NCBI GenBank assembly: GCA_030432815.1
Contig: JAUILB010000195.1
Coordinates: forward strand, 1 to 5,767
Source: Alphaproteobacteria bacterium
GTDB lineage: Bacteria; Pseudomonadota; Alphaproteobacteria; Sphingomonadales; Emcibacteraceae
Direction of reading: 5' to 3'
Length of the DNA: 5,767 bases
The translations under genes and the position numbers were made by a program. The notes beneath the pieces were generated by a model. It searched no databases. It saw only the letters and a list, made by a program, of their open reading frames with translations, and was not told where the DNA came from. Positions 1 to 4,983 of the stretch are shown here, one piece after another. Positions within the stretch are counted from its first letter, which is position 1; each line of letters opens with the position of its first letter.

Positions 1-267
1 GGTTTTTAAAAATGCTTTTACAAAACCTGCGGGATGGGCAAATAAAATATGTATAACGGCACCAATTAGCAAAATTTTTGAACCACCTAGAATAAACCTT
101 GTTTTTTTATGCTCTTCGATATCCCCAGGATCAACCAGCTCATTTAAAAGGGAGCGGACAGAATAACGCGCAATATCAAGATTCAGTTTTTCCAAAGCCT
201 GAATTTCACGACGAATGAAACTGTGACTTACGCTTGGATACTGATTAACAAGATAGGCGATTTTCAT
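1..267 (-). CDS. Glycosyltransferase family 4, N-terminal part (runs off the window)
   Basis: This is the first 89 codons of a minus-strand gene whose remainder lies left of base 1. The translation begins MKIAYLVNQYPSVSHSFIRR and continues into EIQALEKL. This is the typical opening of GT4 glycosyltransferases from exopolysaccharide and colanic-acid-type clusters (WcaL-like): a first beta strand, then a glycine/serine-type loop with the S-x-S-F-I-R-R-E motif. Such enzymes transfer a sugar from a nucleotide-sugar donor to a lipid-linked or growing glycan at the inner face of the membrane. The ATG at 265-267 is preceded by AGGA about 10 nt upstream, which supports this start. It lies 88 bp downstream of the asparagine-synthase-like gene on the same strand, so the two are probably co-transcribed. 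The catalytic C-terminal GT4 domain is not visible, so donor and acceptor cannot be assigned. Confidence 0.85.
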   Translation of the reverse strand, partial: MKIAYLVNQYPSVSHSFIRREIQALEKLNLDIARYSVRSLLNELVDPGDIEEHKKTRFILGGSKILLIGAVIHILFAHPAGFVKAFLKT

Positions 268-355
268 AAATGAATATTCCTGCTGGGTATTATTTTTTGC
301 TTATTCTATGGTTTAGGCAGAACGATATCAATATGCCATTTGGTTAAAGGTTATG

Positions 356-2110
356 TTAGTCCCTGACTTCATCGGAAGCTGCATTTTTTTCTTTAATATT
401 GATGATGATGGGTCTTGATTTCCACCAATATATCATTTCAACAAGGTGTTTGGCCCACCAATCCACCTGCGCTGTGAATTTAAGATGAAATTTTGCAAGC
501 CAAAGAAGCGTTCGTCCGCGGCGCGTAAACAACTCTTTGTAAAGTTCCATACTTTTCTTTGACTTAAATTCAGTTTTCAGCAGTTCTTTCAAAGAGTTAT
601 ACTTGTTGCTATTATTATATTTTCCTATTTTCTTAGCATTCAGGGGTAATTTCCCGCTACCATGGTACGCGGCGAGTTTTGGCCAGTATTTTTCAAGTAC
701 ACGTGCCTGTAGCACGTAAAGTTCCCCCTTTGGTGTCGAATAATTCAGCATTGTTTCAATATAATCAAGATCGTAATAGGGACAGAAAATAAGCTGACCG
801 GGTAATGCCTGTTGCTGCGCCCAAAGGGCAGTACCACTTCGCGATTGCCAAATACAGTAACTTACCAGATCTTTATTAATGCCGTCTTCCTGTTCATTAT
901 GAAGTTTTTTAAACTTTGAATAAACCTGCCCATATGGGGGAAAGGCTTCCGGGTTTAGAAAGTCCGGCAGTTTTGATGCCATAAGTTTGTCAGGATGATA
1001 GACGAAATTCCAGCCATAAAACCCAAACACGTCGCCGCCCAGGCCATCATAAATGCTTATTTTTTTTCCGCGGAAGTAATTAAAAACGCGTACAGACCAG
1101 GTATGATAATCGGTTTGCGCATCCATCGAAAAAATGCGCTGAATATTATATTTATGCCATTCTTCAGGAGTAGGTATTTTGAAGCGTTTATTTGGAAACC
1201 CGTAATCCTGCGACATCATGGGTGCATAGGTTCCATCAACATCTTCGCCGCCGCCGGTTGGCATTTGTACAGTAAAGGTTTCCAGATTAGATTTACCGTC
1301 ACTTAAATGCGCAAAAATACGTCTGCTATCAAAACCACTTGAAAAGGGAAGTTTGACATCCCCATATTCAATTTTCCTGCACCGTGACATGGCAAGTTTG
1401 AATGTATCTTCACATGCCTGCAGTGCCGCATCATTAACCGGTAATTCGCCCTTGGCAAGGGCATTATAGTCATACCATGTTTCAACTTTTGAACCGCTTT
1501 TATCAAACGTCATGACAGAAGCGGGGGGCACTTGTCTTATTTCCTTGGAAAGGGTTTCATCACCGGGGATATAACCCGTCATCATGCGCAGTATCCATGA
1601 TGTCATGTCTTTTTCATCATTTTCGAGTGAAAGAAGGGCGGGTGTGGATGAAAAGAAAACGGTTTCTCCAACTTTCCGGTAATAAATGGGGCCAACGCCA
1701 AAAATATCACTGACAAATGAAAGCGATTTGCCATCGTTACTTATGATGGTGGCGCCAAATATTCCATTATGTCGTCTGACGAACGGTAAATTCCAGTATT
1801 GTTGCACTTTTTCTTTATCCGAATAGGAATGGATGCCGGCTTCCGAAAGATAGCCGCGAAAAGCAATTAATGCTGGAACAGGATCTGCAGGGTCACATGA
1901 TGCGAATAAAAGCCCATCCGTAATATCAACACCGTTTCTTAGCGCAAACCAGTTATCACCTTTTTCAATCTGTAAATTGTCGGGTCGGTTGTTTATTTCA
2001 ACTGCAATCGGATCAGGTGACCAGCAGCCAAAATAATATTCCTTACCGCCGCACTGATCTTCGATATAATGGTTCAGCTTTTTCAGATCAAATTTAAAAC
2101 TGTTAGTCAT
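356..2110 (-). CDS. Asparagine-synthase-like amidotransferase/ligase without the glutaminase cysteine
   Basis: A 584-residue protein with asparagine-synthase (AsnB) architecture. The N-terminal half (about 1-200) resembles the Ntn-type glutaminase fold, including NGIFGATI near 115 and the linker GYIPGDETLSKEI at 179-191. The C-terminal half is the ATP-pyrophosphatase domain: PP-loop SSGFDSR at 257-263, DGLGGDVFG at 355-363 (family SGxGGDExF), and PYYDLD at 444-449 (family PFLD). Known AsnB enzymes use Cys2 to release ammonia from glutamine. Here the protein starts MTNS, so that nucleophile is absent and glutamine hydrolysis is unlikely. The Glu of GGDE is replaced by Val361. Such proteins may use free ammonia or another amine, as beta-lactam synthetase and lasso-peptide cyclases do. 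Next to a GT4 gene, amidation of a sugar acid or other modification of a surface glycan is the likeliest role, but this is inferred. GGGG lies 4 nt before the ATG. The gene faces a divergent methyltransferase gene across a 269-bp spacer. Confidence 0.9.
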   Translation of the reverse strand: MTNSFKFDLKKLNHYIEDQCGGKEYYFGCWSPDPIAVEINNRPDNLQIEKGDNWFALRNGVDITDGLLFASCDPADPVPALIAFRGYLSEAGIHSYSDKEKVQQYWNLPFVRRHNGIFGATIISNDGKSLSFVSDIFGVGPIYYRKVGETVFFSSTPALLSLENDEKDMTSWILRMMTGYIPGDETLSKEIRQVPPASVMTFDKSGSKVETWYDYNALAKGELPVNDAALQACEDTFKLAMSRCRKIEYGDVKLPFSSGFDSRRIFAHLSDGKSNLETFTVQMPTGGGEDVDGTYAPMMSQDYGFPNKRFKIPTPEEWHKYNIQRIFSMDAQTDYHTWSVRVFNYFRGKKISIYDGLGGDVFGFYGWNFVYHPDKLMASKLPDFLNPEAFPPYGQVYSKFKKLHNEQEDGINKDLVSYCIWQSRSGTALWAQQQALPGQLIFCPYYDLDYIETMLNYSTPKGELYVLQARVLEKYWPKLAAYHGSGKLPLNAKKIGKYNNSNKYNSLKELLKTEFKSKKSMELYKELFTRRGRTLLWLAKFHLKFTAQVDWWAKHLVEMIYWWKSRPIIINIKEKNAASDEVRD

Positions 2111-2379
2111 TTATCCCCGTAAATTATAATTACGTCCGCTGTCTTATTTTTGTATATTATCATTCTATGGAAATGACTTTACGATGAAAATGTTTATAAA
2201 TCCTTTTTTTATTTGAAGTATTTACCATATTCTGATGCCATAGTTTATATGTTTTGAAAAATGGTTTGGTTTAATAATTTTTCCACCCTTTGTTAAGCAT
2301 TTGACCTTATTGTCTGTTTCATAAATTAAATTCAGGTATGCCTTATTTTATAAAAGCATTTTAAAACGAGCAGAGAGAA
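2111..2379. promoter_or_regulatory. AT-rich divergent intergenic region
   Basis: This 269-bp spacer separates the start of the leftward asparagine-synthase-like gene from the start of the rightward methyltransferase gene, so it should carry promoters for both. It is clearly richer in A+T than the flanking genes and contains no ORF worth calling. Only weak promoter-like elements are visible. On the plus strand there is TTGACC at 2301-2306, but it lacks a well-spaced -10 box. TATAAA at 2349-2354 lies inside the palindrome TTTTATAAAA and has a poor -35. No operator can be named. The region is reported because of its position, not because a promoter was identified. Confidence 0.5.
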
Positions 2380-3075
2380 ATGATCGAAGAAAACATTGAT
2401 GAAATGAGCGAAGACACCATTGATGAAGAAAAAATAAAATATCATTTAAGGGACCTTAAAACTGCTTTAAACAAAAAGGGTGAGGACCATTTGCTTCCCG
2501 ATCTTTTACCGACTGATCAAACTATCGTTGATATAGGGTGTGGTTTGGGACAATCCTTTCTTGTGCTTGGTTGTACGGATAGGGATTGTATCGGCGTTGA
2601 TGTTCACGGTGCTTCAATAGCATATGGCAAGGAAAAATTCGGCGATAAAATCAGGTTTCATCATACGGATGCCAGTAATATTCCGGAACCAGATGGCACA
2701 GTAGATTTAATTTATGCTTGTGTATCAATACCTTATACGAATATTCCGCGGGTTATTAAAGAAATAAAACGCCTGCTGAAAGTAAAAGGTCGCGTGTGGA
2801 TGACACTCCATTCCAGGGATTATGCAAGAGAGCAGTTAAGCATTGCCATCCATAATAGAAGGATCAAGGATTTTATTCATAAAATTTACCTGATTATGAA
2901 TGGCTACCTGCTTAAATGGTTTGGGTTTTTAATTCCTTGGCTTAACGGAGACTATGAAAGCTGGCAGGATGCAGACACAATGATCCGCTTGCTTACAAAA
3001 AACGGATTTGACGCGTCACAGTCAATCCAGAAAGACCATTTGGTGATCACAGGTGTTCTTAAATCCAAAGAATAA
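2380..3075 (+). CDS. Class I SAM-dependent methyltransferase (Methyltransf_11-like)
   Basis: A 231-residue protein with the motifs of Rossmann-fold SAM methyltransferases. Motif I is IVDIGCGLGQ at 49-58, which forms the SAM-binding glycine loop. The acidic residue binding the SAM ribose is Asp74 in IGVDV. HTDASNIPEPDG at 95-106 is the motif II region with an adenine-contacting acid, followed by VDLIYACVSIPY (108-119). The helix and strand ending LKVKGRVWMTLH (133-144) form the post-III block. The N-terminus is very acidic. Residues about 165-190 are aromatic and hydrophobic (KIYLIMNGYLLKWFGFLIPW), an insertion that could bind a lipid or the membrane or form a substrate lid. The start has only a weak AG-rich site (GAGAG, 2373-2377) just upstream. 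The gene is divergent from the polysaccharide genes, so methylation of a glycan or lipid carrier is plausible, but the substrate is unknown. It ends 19 bp from the tRNA 3' end with no visible terminator. Confidence 0.9.
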   Translation: MIEENIDEMSEDTIDEEKIKYHLRDLKTALNKKGEDHLLPDLLPTDQTIVDIGCGLGQSFLVLGCTDRDCIGVDVHGASIAYGKEKFGDKIRFHHTDASNIPEPDGTVDLIYACVSIPYTNIPRVIKEIKRLLKVKGRVWMTLHSRDYAREQLSIAIHNRRIKDFIHKIYLIMNGYLLKWFGFLIPWLNGDYESWQDADTMIRLLTKNGFDASQSIQKDHLVITGVLKSKE

Positions 3076-3094
3076 ACGAGTAGGGGTATTAAAG

Positions 3095-3170
3095 TGGCTC
3101 CCCGAGCAGGACTCGAACCTGCGACAAATAGATTAACAGTCTACTGCTCTACCAACTGAGCTATCGGGGA
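3095..3170 (-). tRNA. tRNA-Asn (anticodon GTT)
   Basis: Read on the minus strand this is a complete 76-nt cloverleaf. The acceptor stem is TCCCCGA paired with TCGGGGA, with discriminator G and an encoded CCA. The D arm GCTC/GAGC carries the usual AGTTGGTA loop. The anticodon stem is GTAGA/TCTAT with one G-T pair, and the loop CTGTTAA gives anticodon GTT (window 3135-3137), which reads asparagine AAC/AAU codons. The T arm is GCAGG/CCTGC with loop TTCGAGT. All expected invariant positions are present, so it should be functional. The GATAGCTCAGTTGGTAGAGC opening resembles alphaproteobacterial tRNA-Asn. It is transcribed towards the methyltransferase gene and is preceded by a good promoter. Confidence 0.98.
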
Positions 3171-3213
3171 TCATTGATCACTTATCTTCAGCGAATGCTG
3201 ATTTGGTTGGCAT

Positions 3214-3242
3214 CTTATACAGCCACTTTTTTAGCTTGCCAA
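3214..3242 (-). promoter_or_regulatory. Sigma70-type promoter of tRNA-Asn
   Basis: On the minus strand TTGGCA (window 3237-3242, 5 of 6 matches to TTGACA) is followed, after exactly 17 nt, by TATAAG (window 3214-3219, 5 of 6 matches to TATAAT). The expected start point is near 3207, giving a leader of about 37 nt before the mature tRNA 5' end at 3170. Spacing, orientation and distance all fit a stable-RNA promoter. No GC-rich stringent-type discriminator is evident (the bases after -10 read ATGCCAA). Confidence 0.7.
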
Positions 3243-3333
3243 TAGAAAAATTCATTTTTTTGTTATATTTGGGGCTAACTATAGCTATTCGGATTTAGCT
3301 GCGTATGCGCTTGAGAGTATAGCATCAGAAAAA

Positions 3334-3357
3334 GTTAAAATTCACAATTTTGTTAAC
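3334..3357. repeat. AT-rich palindrome, possible operator or weak bidirectional terminator
   Basis: The 24-bp segment has arms GTTAA and TTAAC and a core AAAATT-CAC-AATTTT that is itself a perfect 6-bp hairpin. The left side is flanked by AAAAA and the right side by TTTTTT (3361-3366). Either strand would therefore give a hairpin followed by a U-tract, the shape of a bidirectional terminator, but the stem is nearly all A/T and would be weak. It lies about 100 bp upstream of the gene at 3455, where a regulator-binding site is equally possible. Confidence 0.35.
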
Positions 3358-3393
3358 CTATTTTTTGCGACTTCCTGATAGGGTCTCATCGTT

Positions 3394-3454
3394 AAATTTC
3401 GTGAGGGAAATTTTCAGTTTTATGTCAATAGCTAATCATGAGTATACAGCATAG
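3394..3454 (+). promoter_or_regulatory. Leader with AT hairpin and 10-codon mini-ORF before the 3455 gene
   Basis: A perfect 7-bp inverted repeat, AAATTTC/GAAATTT (3394-3413), has the six-base loop GTGAGG, which resembles a Shine-Dalgarno core. Thirteen bases after the AGGGA lies an ATG (3422) opening a 10-codon reading frame, MSIANHEYTA. It ends with TAG at 3452-3454, immediately followed by the ATG of the next gene in the same frame. This could be a translationally coupled leader peptide. It could also be an older start cut off by an amber mutation, or chance. The spacing of the ribosome site is longer than ideal, so confidence is low. Confidence 0.3.
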
Positions 3455-4282
3455 ATGTTGAAGTTCGTCAGTAATTTTTTTAAGTCTGAAACAAAACAAA
3501 CAAGACGCAAAAGCAGATCCTTCCAAAAAAACGATGCACGTACAAAAATCGTCAAAGCAGCGTCTACACTCATGCCGGAAGACGGCATTGCCGGGAAGGG
3601 GCTTTTCTGGGGGCGATATCCGCATTATCCTGAAATGGGAACTGTATATCGTTCCCTTCTTCAACGCCTGAAAATTGATAACCAACGTTCCATCAAAGTG
3701 TTGAATCCGGCGTGTGGCACAGATATGTGTACGATCGCCGGCGGTAGCGGACCTCTTATTGATTATATTTGCGATGATGAAATTGCCACCCTGATTGATA
3801 AAAATGTTACAAAAATGGGTCTTGGAAGTAAAATTGACCGAGTGTTGAAAAGTAATGCGTCAGCTGCAAACAGACAGTATTCAGCTCACATTATGTCATT
3901 TTACCCCAAAGTGGTTGATGATGCAGCGCTGGATTGGGATTTTTTGGGAGATACAACCATACCAGGCGGATATGTGATCATTCCAAAAATTATTGAAGGT
4001 ACAGGCAATTTTAAAAAACCCAAGCCGTCTGAAAAGATTTCAGATAATAATGAATTTTATTTTTATAATATGATCGACCACACGGATCATTGGAAAGCGG
4101 AAATAGAAAAACGCTTTCTATCTATTCAGAACAGTGACCCGGAAAATTTTAATAATGTTAGCAGGCCGGTAATTTCTGCGTTTAAAAAAGAAGTGACTGA
4201 ATGCGTGCTTATGCTCCAGAAATTAAAAACCCACAATACCAAAATTATGTCAGTTATCTACAGACATGATGATATTGAGTAG
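3455..4282 (+). CDS. Uncharacterised protein, divergent methyltransferase-like fold
   Basis: A 275-residue protein that I do not recognise as a named family. The first 30 residues are rich in Lys and Arg. Residues 80-97 read IKVLNPACGTDMCTIAGG, which resembles methyltransferase motif I (compare VLDPACGSG) with the loop altered. DYICDDEIATLIDKN at 103-117 sits where the ribose-binding acid is expected. DWDFLGDTTIPGGYVIIPKI at 160-179 resembles the conserved LxPGGxxxI strand near the end of the SAM fold. A degenerate or specialised class I SAM methyltransferase is therefore my best guess, and loss of catalysis is possible. The ATG cannot be extended upstream because the preceding codon is TAG, and no strong ribosome site precedes it (only GAG 12 nt away). 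Long length, balanced composition and good codon periodicity still favour a real gene. The next visible terminator is about 290 bp downstream. Confidence 0.72.
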   Translation: MLKFVSNFFKSETKQTRRKSRSFQKNDARTKIVKAASTLMPEDGIAGKGLFWGRYPHYPEMGTVYRSLLQRLKIDNQRSIKVLNPACGTDMCTIAGGSGPLIDYICDDEIATLIDKNVTKMGLGSKIDRVLKSNASAANRQYSAHIMSFYPKVVDDAALDWDFLGDTTIPGGYVIIPKIIEGTGNFKKPKPSEKISDNNEFYFYNMIDHTDHWKAEIEKRFLSIQNSDPENFNNVSRPVISAFKKEVTECVLMLQKLKTHNTKIMSVIYRHDDIE

Positions 4283-4571
4283 GGATTTTATCAGCTTTAA
4301 ACACCGCTTTTGAAATGCTGTCTTCGTGTGGTTTCAAGATCATCGCTTGCGGCTTTTTCTAATAATCAACCTTTTCTATGGTCTTCTGCCACTTTTAAAC
4401 AGATATAATGCTGGTGAGTATACTTGTAACCTCGAAAATGATTTACCAAGAAACCCGCAGTCTGTCATGTGTATAGTGCCCATGGAATTAGAAATAATGC
4501 AAGTATATGTAAATTTTAAAAAGAACATAATAAGAACATTGACAAGAATATTCAATTGATGCAAGCTATTG

Positions 4572-4608
4572 GCATGGGTGAAATTCTTAATAAACGCTCA
4601 TGCTTTTT
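4572..4608 (+). terminator. Probable Rho-independent terminator
   Basis: On the plus strand GCATGGGTG (4572-4580) pairs with CGCTCATGC (4595-4603) over nine positions, two of them G-U pairs. The loop is 14 nt and A/T-rich. Five T residues follow directly (4604-4608). The minus strand lacks a U-tract after the hairpin, so termination is expected rightward only. It would end the transcript of the gene at 3455-4282 after about 290 nt of 3' untranslated RNA, or end a transcript starting inside the gap. The long loop and wobble pairs keep confidence moderate. Confidence 0.55.
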
Positions 4609-4609
4609 C

Positions 4610-4636
4610 ATTGGGGCACACATTGGGGTACACATT
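4610..4636. repeat. Tandem 12-bp direct repeat (2.25 copies)
   Basis: ATTGGGGCACAC (4610-4621) is followed directly by ATTGGGGTACAC (4622-4633) and then ATT. The copies differ at one base. The repeat lies 20 bp upstream of the ATG of the 107-codon gene and just after a terminator hairpin. A spacing of 12 bp, just over one helical turn, would suit a cooperative protein-binding site. Repeated TGGGGxA-type blocks also occur, as I recall, near integrases of P4-like islands, but no integrase is present here. Confidence 0.6.
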
Positions 4637-4656
4637 AAAATAAATAGGCGCCCAGA

Positions 4657-4980
4657 ATGAATGAGGAAGAATATTACAAAAATCTTGTAGAACAACATCA
4701 GACTTACCATGCAATGCCGTTTGCGCCGTGGCAAACAGATTTGCTGTATTATGCAACGGTAAATTACAATCTTAAGAGACTTAATAATCTGGCAATTGAA
4801 TGTTGGGAAAGGGATGTTTCCGAGGGAATTTTGATATGTTTAAATGAACTCAAAAAATTCGACGATAGGATTAACATGATAGCAGAAACGATCATGAAAG
4901 ATTTAAAAATAGAAAATCCTGTCATACGAAGGGAAAAAGTGCTTGATGGCGTCCATTTGGTATTTAGGAGATTTAGATAA
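4657..4980 (+). CDS. Small hypothetical protein, 107 aa
   Basis: I do not recognise this protein. It is predicted by eye to be almost wholly alpha-helical and soluble, with no signal peptide or membrane segment. The N-terminus is acidic with many aromatic residues (EEEYYKNL, then FAPWQTDLLYYATVNYNLKR). The middle is amphipathic (LNELKKFDDRINMIAETIM at about 62-80), and the C-terminus is basic (LVFRRFR). There is no clear Shine-Dalgarno sequence before the ATG, only a GGCGCC palindrome at 4647-4652. An alternative ATG at 4661 is out of frame. The preceding terminator and tandem repeat suggest its own transcription unit. Its stop codon is 3 bp from that of the convergent superoxide dismutase gene. 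Coding status rests on length, composition and fit between neighbours, so a false ORF is possible. Confidence 0.6.
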   Translation: MNEEEYYKNLVEQHQTYHAMPFAPWQTDLLYYATVNYNLKRLNNLAIECWERDVSEGILICLNELKKFDDRINMIAETIMKDLKIENPVIRREKVLDGVHLVFRRFR

Positions 4981-4983
4981 TTT

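Larger units (their letters stand above)
4283..4656. other. 374-bp gap without a supported gene
   Basis: This AT-rich stretch between two plus-strand genes has no convincing coding sequence. The longest plus-strand frame (4326-4559) would need a GTG start without a ribosome site, and its product resembles nothing I know. The minus-strand frames are equally unconvincing. Two structures stand out near the right end: a terminator-like hairpin at 4572-4608 and a 12-bp tandem repeat at 4610-4636. The stretch could be a long 3' untranslated region, a small RNA ending at the hairpin, or the remnant of a decayed gene. Confidence 0.5.

Noticed and set aside
995..1506. Overlapping ORFs on both strands inside the asparagine-synthase-like gene
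   Set aside because: They are shadows of a long gene with clear family motifs and have no ribosome sites or recognisable products.
2123..2128. Perfect TATAAT on the minus strand just before the asparagine-synthase-like gene
   Set aside because: It lies only 12 bp from the ATG and has no -35 box at 15-19 bp. A start there would fall within the ribosome site.
2301..2329. TTGACC as a -35 box for the methyltransferase gene
   Set aside because: The best following -10-like hexamers are either 13-15 bp away or weak, so no promoter can be called.
356..3170. Functional link between the asparagine-synthase-like protein and tRNA-Asn
   Set aside because: This is a coincidence of names. The protein lacks features of tRNA-dependent amidotransferases, and the tRNA belongs to a separate transcription unit.
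3425..3685. 86-codon minus-strand ORF
   Set aside because: It is antisense to the start of the 3455 gene, is rich in Cys and Phe as expected of an antisense frame, and has no supporting signals.
4326..4559. 77-codon plus-strand ORF ending 12 bp before the terminator hairpin
   Set aside because: It needs a GTG start without a Shine-Dalgarno and has an unconvincing composition and no known motif. It was kept only as a comment in the gap entry.
4376..4734. Two minus-strand ORFs of 60-62 codons
   Set aside because: Neither has a ribosome site or a recognised product. One overlaps the tandem repeat and reads its units as CTPM/CAPM, showing it is a by-product of the repeat.
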